In this document: in pieces, positions 45,257 through 53,449 of the stretch
Numbering within the stretch: position 1 is the stretch's first letter
Layout: every line of letters starts with the position of its first letter
From: an uncultured Allobosea sp.
Lineage (GTDB): Bacteria > Pseudomonadota > Alphaproteobacteria > Rhizobiales > Beijerinckiaceae
Direction: 5' to 3'
Length of the DNA stretch: 64,000 nt
Assembly: GCF_945956895.1 (NCBI RefSeq)
Contig: NZ_CAMFJF010000003.1
Location: 62,001 to 126,000, forward strand
Notes under the pieces: model-generated
Seen by the model: the letters and a program-made list of their open reading frames with translations, nothing else
What the model was told of the DNA's origin: nothing
Database searches by the model: none
Translations under genes and position numbers: made by a program

Positions 45257-45456
45257 CGTCATTCTCGGGCGAAGCGAAGCGCAGACCCGAGAATCTCATG
45301 ACGAGAAAGCTCGTCATTCCGGACAAACCGCGAAGCGGTGCCGATCCGGAATCCATCGGAGGCCTCGGTGCTCTATGATGGATTCCGGGTCTCCCTTCGG
45401 TCGCCCGGAATGACGAAACGGGTCATGAGATGCTCGGGTCAAGCCCGAGCATGACG
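45257..45456. repeat. Family E palindromic pair interrupted by a family D element
   Basis: The left arm (CGTCATTCTCGGGCGAAGCG, ending GAGAATCTCATGAC, 45257-45303) and the right arm (GTCATGAGATGCTCGGGTC, ending CCCGAGCATGACG, 45422-45456) match family E copies at 51001 and 52131. A complete family D element lies between them. Confidence 0.88.
45313..45414. repeat. Palindromic pair, family D copy 3, nested in family E
   Basis: GTCATTCCGGACAAACCGCG with CGGAATCCATC, then ATGATGGATTCCGGGTCTCC ending GCCCGGAATGAC. Its arms match family D copies 2 and 6. It occupies the loop of the surrounding family E pair. Confidence 0.88.
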
Positions 45457-45466
45457 CGCGTCTGAG

Positions 45467-46837
45467 CTACTCCGCCGCCAGCCTCGCCTCCCGCAACGGC
45501 CGATCCGCGATCCCCGCCCGCGCCAGCTTCTCCGGCAGCGGCCCGCCGGTCGCCCAGTCCAGCAGCTCGGCGGTATGGACCACCGGCGTCGTCGCTCCCT
45601 TGTCGGCAAAGCCTTTCGCGAGCTGGGTCATGCAGCCGATATTGCCGGTCGCGACCAGCATCGGTCTGGTGCGCTCGATATTGCCGATCTTGCGCTCGCG
45701 CAATTGCCCCGCGATCTCGGGCTGGAGGATGTTGTAGACGCCGGCCGAGCCGCAGCAGATATGGCCCTCCGGCACCTCCTTCACCTTGAAGCCAGCTCCC
45801 GACAACAGACGCTTCGGTCCGTCCTTGAGCTGCTGGCCATGCTGCATGGAGCAGGCCGAGTGATAGGCGATCGGCATCGCGACATCGCGGACGTGAGCAA
45901 GCTCCAGCGTCTCCAGGAACTCGGTGACGTCCTTGGCCAGTGCGGAGACCTTCGCCGCCTTTTCGGCATAGGCGGGCTCGTTGCGGAACATGAAGCCGTA
46001 ATCCTTGATCGTCGTGCCGCAGCCGGAGGCCGTGATCAGGATCGCGTCGAGCCCGTCGCCGTCGATCTCCGCCATCCAGGCATCGATATTGGCGCGGGCG
46101 AAGGTAAGCGCATCGTGCTCCTGCCCCATATGGTGGACGAGCGCGCCGCAGCAGCCCTCCCCTTTCGGCAGCACCACCTCGACGCCGTGGCGGTTGAGCA
46201 GGCGGATCGTCGCCTCGTTGATGGCGGGGTCGAGCACCGGCTGGGCACAGCCCGACAGCAACGCGACGCGACGCTTCCGTTCGACCGGCGGCGGGAAGCT
46301 TTGCGGGCCTTCCATAGCGGAACGCGTGGGCAGGCGGGCAGGCGCCAGCGCCAGCATCGCCTTCAGGCGCGAGCCGACGACCGGGATGATGCCGAGGACA
46401 GGCGCCAGGGGCTTGCCGACAAGGGCCACCAGCATCGCCGCGCGGAAGCGGCCGGGATAGGGCAGGATCGCCGCCAGCACCTTGCGCAGCAGACGGTCAT
46501 GCCAGGAACGCGTGTAGGTCTCCTCGATATGGGCGCGGGCGTGGTCGACGAGGTGCATGTAATGCACGCCCGAAGGGCAGGTCGACATGCAGGAGAGGCA
46601 GGAGAGGCAGCGGTCGATATGGGTCACGACCTCCGGTGTGGCGGGCTTGCCGTTCTCCAGCATGTCCTTGATCAGGTAGATGCGTCCGCGCGGGGAATCG
46701 AGCTCGTCGCCCAGCAGCAGATAGGTCGGGCAGGTCGCGGTGCAGAAGCCGCAATGCACGCAGGTGCGCAGGATCTTCTCCGAGGCCGGCATGCGCGGAT
46801 CGGAAGCGAGGCGTTCGGGGGTGAAGTTCGTCTGCAT
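45467..46837 (-). CDS. glcF: Glycolate oxidase iron-sulfur subunit
   Basis: 456 aa from the ATG at 46837; the ORF track over-extends into glcE. Two [4Fe-4S] ferredoxin motifs are present, CVHCGFCTATCPTY and CLSCLSCMSTCPSG, in the first 110 residues. Two CCG domains follow (GCCGALVHHMG, HICCGSAGVYN). It passes electrons from the FAD subunits to the quinone pool at the membrane. It overlaps the glcE stop in TGATG. Confidence 0.95.
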   Translation of the reverse strand: MQTNFTPERLASDPRMPASEKILRTCVHCGFCTATCPTYLLLGDELDSPRGRIYLIKDMLENGKPATPEVVTHIDRCLSCLSCMSTCPSGVHYMHLVDHARAHIEETYTRSWHDRLLRKVLAAILPYPGRFRAAMLVALVGKPLAPVLGIIPVVGSRLKAMLALAPARLPTRSAMEGPQSFPPPVERKRRVALLSGCAQPVLDPAINEATIRLLNRHGVEVVLPKGEGCCGALVHHMGQEHDALTFARANIDAWMAEIDGDGLDAILITASGCGTTIKDYGFMFRNEPAYAEKAAKVSALAKDVTEFLETLELAHVRDVAMPIAYHSACSMQHGQQLKDGPKRLLSGAGFKVKEVPEGHICCGSAGVYNILQPEIAGQLRERKIGNIERTRPMLVATGNIGCMTQLAKGFADKGATTPVVHTAELLDWATGGPLPEKLARAGIADRPLREARLAAE

Positions 46838-48024
46838 CAGATCCCCGCATAGATCCGGCCGGGCTCGAAGATGCCGGCGGGATCGAAGCTTTTCTTGATG
46901 CCGGCCGTCACCCGCATCAGTGGTTCGGCCAGGGGCTGGAACACGTCCACGGCGGCACGGATCGCATCGGGCGCCCGCACCAGCGTCGCATGGCCGCCGA
47001 GCGGCTTCAGCGCGGCGCGGATCGCAGCGGCGCCGGCATCGCCATCGGCTGGAACCGCGAGCCAGACCAGCCCGCCGCCCCAATCGTAGAACCAGCGGGC
47101 GCCCGGGACCATGCGGGCGATCGCGGCGGTGGCCTTAGGGCCGTTGGTCGGGGCGAGCGAAAGCCGCCAGACCGCCTCATTGGTTCCGGCGAAGAATGTC
47201 GCGTCGCGGATATCGGTCCAGAGTTCAGTCGGCGCCGTTCCTTCAAGACGCTCGGGAACGCCATATTCGCCGAGCAGCAAGGCGAGCTCACCGGAACGGT
47301 ATTCGATCGAATCCGAAAAATGCTCCAGCCGCAGCAGGGTCCGCGCCTGATCGCCGGCAAGCCCGGCGGGAAGATGCGCGGCCGCCATCGGTTCGAAGGG
47401 CGAACCCAGCGCTTTCGACAAGAGCGCGACGCCGTCGCTGTCCGACAGGCCGCTCCATTGCAGCGTGACGATACGTTCCGGCTGCGGCAGCACGCGGAAG
47501 GCGACCTCTGTGAGGAAGCCGAGCGTGCCGTGGCTGCCGCTGAGGAGCTTCACGAGATCGAGGCCTGTGACGTTCTTCATCACGCGCCCGCCGGACTTGA
47601 TCATCTCGCCCCGGCCATTGACCAGCCTGACGCCGATCAGGGAATCTCGGGCGGCGCCGGCATTGATCCGGCGTGGGCCGGAAATGTTGCAGGCGGCGAT
47701 GGCGCCAATCGTCGGCTCGCCTTCGCTGCCGTAGAGGGCGCGGTGGTCCATCGGTTCGAAGGGCAGCATCTGGCCGCGCTCGGCGAGGGTTTCCCGCACC
47801 AGCGCGAGCGGAGTGCCGGCGCGGGCTGCGATGACCATCTCGGCCGGCTCGTAGAGCGTGACGCCGGTCAGGCCGGCGCTGGAGAGCGTGCTCGCGGCCT
47901 GGGCGGGGCGGCCGAGCCCGGCGCGCGTGCCGCCGCCGCGCAAAATGAGCGGCACGCCATTGTCGACGACCGATTTCACGACGGCGCAGGCTTGCGCCTC
48001 GGTGGTGGGCGTGTGGACGATCAT
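46837..48024 (-). CDS. glcE: Glycolate oxidase FAD-binding subunit
   Basis: 395 aa with a FAD-binding type 4 (PCMH) domain. GVPLILRGGGTRAGLG near residue 28 and GGRVMKNVTGLDLVKLLSGSHG near residue 145 are the hallmarks. It is shorter than GlcD and is an accessory flavin subunit of the GlcDEF complex that oxidises glycolate to glyoxylate. It is coupled to glcF. The gene upstream is not glcD but a GIY-YIG gene inserted between them. Confidence 0.94.
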   Translation of the reverse strand: MIVHTPTTEAQACAVVKSVVDNGVPLILRGGGTRAGLGRPAQAASTLSSAGLTGVTLYEPAEMVIAARAGTPLALVRETLAERGQMLPFEPMDHRALYGSEGEPTIGAIAACNISGPRRINAGAARDSLIGVRLVNGRGEMIKSGGRVMKNVTGLDLVKLLSGSHGTLGFLTEVAFRVLPQPERIVTLQWSGLSDSDGVALLSKALGSPFEPMAAAHLPAGLAGDQARTLLRLEHFSDSIEYRSGELALLLGEYGVPERLEGTAPTELWTDIRDATFFAGTNEAVWRLSLAPTNGPKATAAIARMVPGARWFYDWGGGLVWLAVPADGDAGAAAIRAALKPLGGHATLVRAPDAIRAAVDVFQPLAEPLMRVTAGIKKSFDPAGIFEPGRIYAGI

Positions 48025-48037
48025 GCTCTGCCGCCTG

Positions 48038-48331
48038 TCATTGCGCCAAAAGCGGATAGAGGTCGTTCCAAAGTGGATTGCCCTCCTCGATCAATCGGAT
48101 TTTCCAGTCCCGCCGCCACTTCTTGATGTCTTTCTCGCGGTCGATCGCTTCCTGCGCAGTCTGATGCGCCTCGTACCAGACCAGCCGATCCACCCCGTAT
48201 CTCCGGGAAAACCCAGGCGTTACTTTGCTTTTGTGCTCGTAGACGCGTCGGGCAAGGTCTCGTGTCACCCCTAGATACAGGGTTCCATGCTGACCACTTG
48301 CCAGCAGATAAACGTGGAACGGCAACAACAT
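48038..48331 (-). CDS. GIY-YIG nuclease-family protein inside glc operon, abutting repeat
   Basis: 97 aa, single GIY-YIG domain. HVYLLASGQHGTLYLGVTRDL holds the GIY (VYL) and YIG (YLG) strands, and LARRVYEHKSKVTPGF the conserved Arg. AIDREKDIKKWRRDWKIRLIE carries the Glu and basic residues, and it ends with NPLWNDLYPLL as many stand-alone members do. The first possible ATG (48331) directly follows GGAGG at the edge of a family D element; TTG codons at 48328 or 48325 have better spacing. It lies between glcD and glcE in the same direction. Role unknown; a repeat-associated nuclease is my inference. Confidence 0.88.
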   Translation of the reverse strand: MLLPFHVYLLASGQHGTLYLGVTRDLARRVYEHKSKVTPGFSRRYGVDRLVWYEAHQTAQEAIDREKDIKKWRRDWKIRLIEEGNPLWNDLYPLLAQ

Positions 48332-48339
48332 CCTCCGCC

Positions 48340-48485
48340 GTCATTCCGGGGCGCCGCAAAGCGGCGAGCCCGGAACCCAGAACCGATGCCGCCCGCAAAT
48401 GAAGCGCATCGATCTGATCAAGACAACGATATCCCGCATCGGTTCTGGGTTCCGGGCTCTTCGCTACGCGAAGCCCCGGAATGAC
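48340..48485. repeat. Palindromic pair, family D copy 4
   Basis: GTCATTCCGGGGCGCCGCAA with CCGGAACCCAGAACCGATGC, then GCATCGGTTCTGGGTTCCGG with CTTCGCTACGCGAAG, ending CCCCGGAATGAC. It belongs to the same subtype as copy 7 at 63061. It lies between glcD and the GIY-YIG gene. Confidence 0.9.
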
Positions 48486-48496
48486 GGAGAGGTTCA

Positions 48497-49933
48497 TTAC
48501 GCCGCCACCCTGCCTTCCAGCGGGAAGACCTTCGCCGGGTTGAGCAGCCAGCGCTCGTCGAACACCGCCCTCACCCGCATCTGCTGGGCGAGGTCTTCCG
48601 GGTTGAACTGGAAGGTCATCAGGTCGCGCTTCTCGATGCCGACGCCGTGCTCGCCGGTGAGGCAACCGCCAACCTCGACGCAGAGCTTGAGGATGTCCAT
48701 GCCGGCATCCTCCGCCTTCTGCGCCTCGACAGGATCGTTGCAGTTGTAGAGGATCAGCGGATGGAGATTGCCGTCGCCGGCATGGAAGACATTGGCGACG
48801 CGCAGGCCATGGCCCTTCACGATCTCATCCATGCGCCGGAGCACATAGGGCAATTGCCCGGTCGGGATGGTGCCGTCCATGCAGATATAGTCGGCGATGC
48901 GGCCGGTGGCGCCGAAGGCGGACTTGCGGCCCTTCCAGATCGCAGCCGCCTCCATCGCCGATTTCGATTCCTTGACCGTGCTGACGCCGTGCCCCCTGGC
49001 GATCGCCACGATGCGGGCGAGCTGGGCGTCCATCTCCTCGTCCGAGCCCTCGACCTCGATGATCAGCAGCGCCTCGACATCCATGGGATAGCCGGCCTTG
49101 GCGAAAGCCTCGCAGATCTCGATGGCCGGCTTGTCCATGAACTCCATCGCGACCGGGATGATGCCGGCGCCGATGATGGCGGCGACCGCCGCGCCCGCCT
49201 GCTCGCTGGTCGGGAAGCCGAACAGCACCGGCCGCGCGCCCTCGGCCGAGCGCAGGATGCGCACCGTCGCCTCGGTGACGATGCCGAGTTGGCCTTCCGA
49301 GCCGTTGATCAGGCCGAGAAGGTCGTAGCCGGGTGAGTCGAGGTGGGCGCCGCCGATCTCAACAATGCTGCCGTCGAGCATGACCATCGTGACGCCGAGC
49401 ACGTTGTTGGTGGTGACGCCATATTTCAGGCAGTGCGCCCCGCCCGAGTTCATGCCGATATTGCCGCCGATCGAGCAGGCGAGCTGCGATGAGGGGTCGG
49501 GCGCATAGAAGAAGCCCTCGGCCGAGACCGCGCCGGTGACCGCGAGATTGGTCACGCCGGCCTCGACCCGCGCGACGCGGTTGGCATAGTCGATCTCGAG
49601 GATGCGGTTCATCTTGGAGACGCCGATCACGACCGCGTCCTCCTGCGGGATCGCACCGCCGGCGAGCGAGGTGCCCGCGCCGCGCGGCACCACCGGCACG
49701 CCCTGCTCCCGGCAATAGCGCAGGACGGCCGCGACCTCCTGCGTCGTCGAGGGCAGCACGACGGCGAGCGGCATGCGGCGATAGGCCGTCAGCGCATCGG
49801 TCTCGTAGGGGCGGCGCTCGTCGTCGCTGGTGATCAGCGCCTGCGACGGGACGAGGCGCGCGAGGCCGGCGATGATCGATTCGCGGCGGGCGAGGATGCC
49901 GGCATCCGGCACCGGAAAAGCTATCGCACTCAT
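48497..49933 (-). CDS. glcD: Glycolate oxidase FAD-linked subunit
   Basis: 478 aa, FAD-binding type 4 oxidase. VPRGAGTSLAGGAIPQ is the FAD pyrophosphate loop; NIGMNSGGAHCLKYG, HAGDGNLHP and EHGVGIEKRDLM are substrate and flavin hallmarks of GlcD/D-lactate dehydrogenase-like enzymes. It is the catalytic subunit that oxidises glycolate. GGAGGGGAG before the ATG is a strong ribosome-binding site. A LysR gene diverges upstream, a likely regulator. Confidence 0.95.
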   Translation of the reverse strand: MSAIAFPVPDAGILARRESIIAGLARLVPSQALITSDDERRPYETDALTAYRRMPLAVVLPSTTQEVAAVLRYCREQGVPVVPRGAGTSLAGGAIPQEDAVVIGVSKMNRILEIDYANRVARVEAGVTNLAVTGAVSAEGFFYAPDPSSQLACSIGGNIGMNSGGAHCLKYGVTTNNVLGVTMVMLDGSIVEIGGAHLDSPGYDLLGLINGSEGQLGIVTEATVRILRSAEGARPVLFGFPTSEQAGAAVAAIIGAGIIPVAMEFMDKPAIEICEAFAKAGYPMDVEALLIIEVEGSDEEMDAQLARIVAIARGHGVSTVKESKSAMEAAAIWKGRKSAFGATGRIADYICMDGTIPTGQLPYVLRRMDEIVKGHGLRVANVFHAGDGNLHPLILYNCNDPVEAQKAEDAGMDILKLCVEVGGCLTGEHGVGIEKRDLMTFQFNPEDLAQQMRVRAVFDERWLLNPAKVFPLEGRVAA

Positions 49934-50040
49934 CTCTCCCCTCCGATCTCCACGACTCGCGGCACGCCACGCACGGCATTCTCTGCGCGGCAGATTAGAT
50001 CAATTCAATGGCACTTGCAGCGCGGCCAAAGCCAGCCATT

Positions 50041-50057
50041 ATTTCCAGATTGGAAAA
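50041..50057. promoter_or_regulatory. Candidate LysR operator in glcD-lysR gap
   Basis: TTTCC-AGATT-GGAAA is a perfect 5+5 dyad (50042-50056), 13 bases before the lysR start. It sits in the divergent gap where LysR-type regulators usually bind. It contains the T-N11-A spacing. Confidence 0.5.
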
Positions 50058-50069
50058 GGTGGCGTGGCG

Positions 50070-50975
50070 ATGGACCGGTTCGGCGATCTCGACGTGTTCG
50101 CACATGTGGTGACGACCAAGAGCATGTCGGCGGCCGGGCGGCAGCTCAATCTGTCGCCGGCGGTCATCTCGAAGCGCATCCGCCGGCTGGAGGAGCGGCT
50201 CGGCGTGCGCCTGCTCCAGCGCACGACGCGGCAGCTTGCCCTCACAGAGGCCGGACAGGGCTTCTACGAGCGCGTCGTCTCGATCCTGTCCTCGATCGAG
50301 GAAGCCGAGTCCTGGGTGTCGAGCGGCGCGGGCCAAGTGCGCGGCACGCTCAGGGTCTCGGCGCCGACCTCCTTCGGCCGGATGCATGTCGCGCCGCATC
50401 TCAAGCGCTTTCTCGACGCCAACCCGCTGGTGACGGTCGAGCTCGTGCTGAGCGACGCCTTCGTCGATGTCGTCGGCGAGGGTTTCGATCTGGCGATCCG
50501 AATCGCCGACCTGCAGGATTCGAGCCTCGTGGCCAAGCGCCTGGCCCGCAATCACCGGGTGCTCTGCGCGACGCCGGGCTATCTCGCCGAACACGGCACG
50601 CCGGCCGATATCGCCGAGCTGTCGCGCCATACCCTGATCGCGCATAACGCCGACCATTGGCGGCTGGACGGACCGGAAGGCCCGGTCTCGGTGCGGGTCA
50701 ACGGCCCGCTCCGGACCAATTCCAGCGAGGTCGTTCGCGAGGCGCTGCTGGGCGGCGTCGGTATCGCCCTGCGCTCGACCTGGGATGTCGGGCCGGAGCT
50801 GAAATCCGGGGCGCTGCAGCGGGTCCTGCCGGCCTACGCAGTCGGCTCGCGCGTCGCGATCTATGCGGTCTATCCGAGCCGCCGGCATATGGAGCAGAAG
50901 GTGCGCGCCTTCGTCGACTATCTCGGCGAGCTCTACGGCGCCACGCCCTATTGGGATGCGGGGCTTGCGCTCTAG
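50070..50975 (+). CDS. LysR family transcriptional regulator
   Basis: 301 aa from the ATG at 50070; the ORF track begins inside glcD. The N-terminal winged helix has SMSAAGRQLNLSPAVISKRIRRLEERLGVRLLQRTTR. The effector domain starts near residue 92 (GTLRVSAPTSFGRMHVAPHL). It resembles the DsdC/AaeR-like CrgA subgroup. Divergence from glcD suggests control of glycolate oxidation. Confidence 0.92.
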   Translation: MDRFGDLDVFAHVVTTKSMSAAGRQLNLSPAVISKRIRRLEERLGVRLLQRTTRQLALTEAGQGFYERVVSILSSIEEAESWVSSGAGQVRGTLRVSAPTSFGRMHVAPHLKRFLDANPLVTVELVLSDAFVDVVGEGFDLAIRIADLQDSSLVAKRLARNHRVLCATPGYLAEHGTPADIAELSRHTLIAHNADHWRLDGPEGPVSVRVNGPLRTNSSEVVREALLGGVGIALRSTWDVGPELKSGALQRVLPAYAVGSRVAIYAVYPSRRHMEQKVRAFVDYLGELYGATPYWDAGLAL

Positions 50976-51000
50976 GCCATTGCCGAGCGCCGCGTCGCGC

Positions 51001-51098
51001 CGTCATGCTCGGGCTTGACCCGAGCATCTCAAGACAAGAAGGCTCCTCCTTCTGCCTGAGTTTCTCGGGTCTACGCTGCGCTTCGCCCGAGAATGACG
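51001..51098. repeat. Palindromic pair, family E copy 2
   Basis: CGTCATGCTCGGGCTTGACC with CGAGCATCTCAAGACAAGAA, then TCTCGGGTCTACGCTGCGCT ending CCCGAGAATGACG. It is the reverse orientation of copy E3 at 52131. It separates lysR from the SMP-30 gene. Confidence 0.9.
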
Positions 51099-51122
51099 AT
51101 CGGGCATTCAGGGAGAACTGGC

Positions 51123-52055
51123 ATGTTCGGCGTGCTCGAAGGCACTGGGGTTACGGTTCACGATCCGCGGTTCCATCGCGTCATTCCGGGCTCGGCCCGC
51201 GTCGAGCGGCTCTGGACCGGCGCGCGCTGGTCGGAAGGACCGGCCTGGTTCCCGGCCCATAACACGCTGGTCTGGTCGGATATCCCGAACGACCGCATGC
51301 TGCGCTACGACGCGCTGACCGGCCAGGTCGGGACTTTCCGCCAACCGGCGCGCAACGCCAACGGCAACACGGTCGATGCGCAGGGCCGGCTCGTCACCTG
51401 CGAGCATGGCGGGCGGCAAGTGACTCGCACCGAGCATGACGGCTCGGTCACCGTGCTGGCGAGCCATTTCGGCGGAAAACGCCTGAATTCGCCCAACGAT
51501 GTGGTGGTGAAGTCGGACGGCTCGATCTGGTTCACCGACCCCGATTACGGCATCCTCAGCGACTATGAGGGCGACAAGTCCCCAAGTGAGATCGGCGCCT
51601 GCAACGTTTACCGGATCGATGGGCAGAGCGGCGAGATCGCGATCGTCGCCGACGATTTCGTCAAGCCCAACGGCCTCGCCTTCTCGCCTGACGAAAGCAT
51701 CCTCTACATCGCCGATACCGGCGCCAGCCACGATCCCGAAAACGGGCCGCGGCATATCCGCAGCTTCCAGATGGGCGCGGACGGCATCACGCTCGGCGCG
51801 TCGGAAGTGTTCGCCACCTGCACCGCAGGGCTGTTCGACGGCTTCCGCCTCGATGTCGAGGGCCGGATATGGACCAGCGCAGCCGACGGCGTCCATATCT
51901 ACCACCCGGACGGCACGCTGATCGGCAGGGTCGCGATCCCCGAAATCGTCGCCAATGTCTGCTGGGGCGGCCCGAAGCTCAACCGCCTGTTCATCTGCGG
52001 CACGACCTCGCTCTATGCGGTGATGACGCACACGAACGGGGCGCGGCGACCGTAA
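51123..52055 (+). CDS. SMP-30/gluconolactonase-family lactonase
   Basis: 310 aa from the ATG at 51123, GGGAGAA upstream. Six-bladed propeller. Likely metal ligands are Glu in SEGPAWF, Asn in LNSPNDVVVKSDGS, Asn in KPNGLAFSPDES and Asp in FDGFRLDVEGRIW, as in SMP-30 lactonases. It hydrolyses a sugar lactone in the cytosol. It stands between family E elements with no sugar dehydrogenase gene nearby, so the substrate is open. Confidence 0.9.
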   Translation: MFGVLEGTGVTVHDPRFHRVIPGSARVERLWTGARWSEGPAWFPAHNTLVWSDIPNDRMLRYDALTGQVGTFRQPARNANGNTVDAQGRLVTCEHGGRQVTRTEHDGSVTVLASHFGGKRLNSPNDVVVKSDGSIWFTDPDYGILSDYEGDKSPSEIGACNVYRIDGQSGEIAIVADDFVKPNGLAFSPDESILYIADTGASHDPENGPRHIRSFQMGADGITLGASEVFATCTAGLFDGFRLDVEGRIWTSAADGVHIYHPDGTLIGRVAIPEIVANVCWGGPKLNRLFICGTTSLYAVMTHTNGARRP

Positions 52056-52130
52056 GGGCTTTTTTCGGCGCCTCACCGTCATCCCGAGGTGGGCGGCAGG
52101 TCCGAGCCCGGAACCGATGAACACGAGGGA

Positions 52131-52224
52131 CGTCATTCTCGGGCGAAGCGAAGCGCAGACCCGAGAATCTCAGGACAAGAAGGCACTGGTTTAAGAGATG
52201 CCCGGGTCAAGCCCGGGCATGACG
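52131..52224. repeat. Palindromic pair, family E copy 3, with a degenerate family D arm before it
   Basis: CGTCATTCTCGGGCGAAGCG, GACCCGAGAATCTCAGGACAAG, then GAGATGCCCGGGTCAAGC ending CCCGGGCATGACG. Just upstream (about 52077-52120) CGTCATCCCGAGGTGGGC... with GAGCCCGGAACCGATG is a single decayed arm of the family D copy 4 type. Confidence 0.85.
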
Positions 52225-52265
52225 AAGGGCTCCATCAAAGCCGAGCAGATCAGGATCGGCCCCGG

Positions 52266-53330
52266 TCAGGAGCCCGGCGGCACGTTCTTCACGCGGGCCA
52301 GGACGAGCGGCATGGCGAGCCCGATCACGACGAAGCGCACGAGGTGGTGCGCGCCGACATAGAGCGTGTCGAGCCCCATGGCGAAGGCGAGCATCGCCAT
52401 CGCCTCCAGGCCTCCCGGCACGAAGGCCGCCATGCCGCTGGCATAGGAGACATTGGCGAGCCAGGCTGCCGGCCAGGCGAAGACGAAAGCCACGACGATC
52501 GAGACGGCAAAGCCGCCGATGGCGAGCGGGAACAGCCCCTTCAGCTCGCCCCGCGGAATATGCGCAATGCGCCCGCCCATGGTGGTACCCAGCAGGATCT
52601 GCACGGCGATCTGGATCGGCATGGGCAGCGCGCCCTCGATGAGACCGCTGCCGTGGAGCGCGGCGCTCGCGAAGGTGGCGCCGAACATCAACGGCGCGGA
52701 GAGGCCCAGCCGCTCGAAGACGAGCCCGAGCGCCAGCCCCGCCATCGTCAGGCCGAACATCGTGTCGGCCCCGACCGATTGGGCGACGGGCACCGGCATG
52801 CCGGCGGAGGCGCCGCTCAGTTGCATGACGCTCGGCAGAAGCGCGACCAGGACGAGCAGGCGAAACAGCTGGACGACGGAGATCCGGCCGATATTGGCGC
52901 CCTTCGCCTGCGCCACCGCGAGCACGGTCGACAAGGCGCCGGGGGCGGCGGCGAGCAAGGCGTCGATCCAGGGCCAGCGCGCGACATGGCGCAGATAGGC
53001 GCCCGTCGCGAGCATGATCGCGGTGACGCCGACGAGAAGGATGACGAGGGAAGCGGGATAGCGGGCCGCTGCTGCCAGTGCTTCGGGCGTCGCCGCCGAA
53101 CCGAGGATCGTGCCCGACAGAACCATGGTGGAATCGAACCAGGGCCGGCGCAGCGTCGGCAGCGGGCGGATGAGCGCAACGATCGTGCTGATCAGCATCG
53201 AGCCGGAAAGCCAGGCCGCGGGCATGCCGAGCAGCGCAAAGGCGCCGCCCCCGACAGCCGCCAGCGCGATGACCAGAATCTCCCGCCAGAGGATCGTCAG
53301 CCGGGTCTTGGGGTAGCCGAACGCCTTCAT
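52266..53330 (-). CDS. AbrB-family membrane protein (putative ammonia monooxygenase-like transporter)
   Basis: 354 aa with about ten membrane segments in two homologous halves (AbrB duplication). Hallmarks are AWLSGSMLISTIVAL and, in the second half, AAWLANVSYASGMAAFVPGGLEAM, with GALSTVLAVAQ between. The family is annotated as AbrB or putative ammonia monooxygenase, but the proteins are integral membrane proteins of unproven transport function. GGGAAGG precedes the ATG. It is a single gene between repeats and the aminotransferase. Confidence 0.85.
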   Translation of the reverse strand: MKAFGYPKTRLTILWREILVIALAAVGGGAFALLGMPAAWLSGSMLISTIVALIRPLPTLRRPWFDSTMVLSGTILGSAATPEALAAAARYPASLVILLVGVTAIMLATGAYLRHVARWPWIDALLAAAPGALSTVLAVAQAKGANIGRISVVQLFRLLVLVALLPSVMQLSGASAGMPVPVAQSVGADTMFGLTMAGLALGLVFERLGLSAPLMFGATFASAALHGSGLIEGALPMPIQIAVQILLGTTMGGRIAHIPRGELKGLFPLAIGGFAVSIVVAFVFAWPAAWLANVSYASGMAAFVPGGLEAMAMLAFAMGLDTLYVGAHHLVRFVVIGLAMPLVLARVKNVPPGS

Positions 53331-53449
53331 CGCCTTCCCGTCGCGCCGGGGACAGGCGGCGCCGGGCGTTCATGGCGACGGGCCGGCGACGGGTCAACCG
53401 GCCGGTTCCCTGCTGGATGCAGGGCGGCGTTGCGCCGCCCGCTCTAGGA

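Noticed and set aside
45257-45456. Possible CRISPR-like array from clustered repeats
   Set aside because: The repeats are inverted palindromic arms of two families, not direct repeats with regular spacers. No cas gene is near.
52266-53330. Calling the AbrB-family protein an ammonia monooxygenase or a transcription regulator
   Set aside because: It has about ten membrane segments and no metal or DNA-binding motif; those labels come from old annotation transfer.
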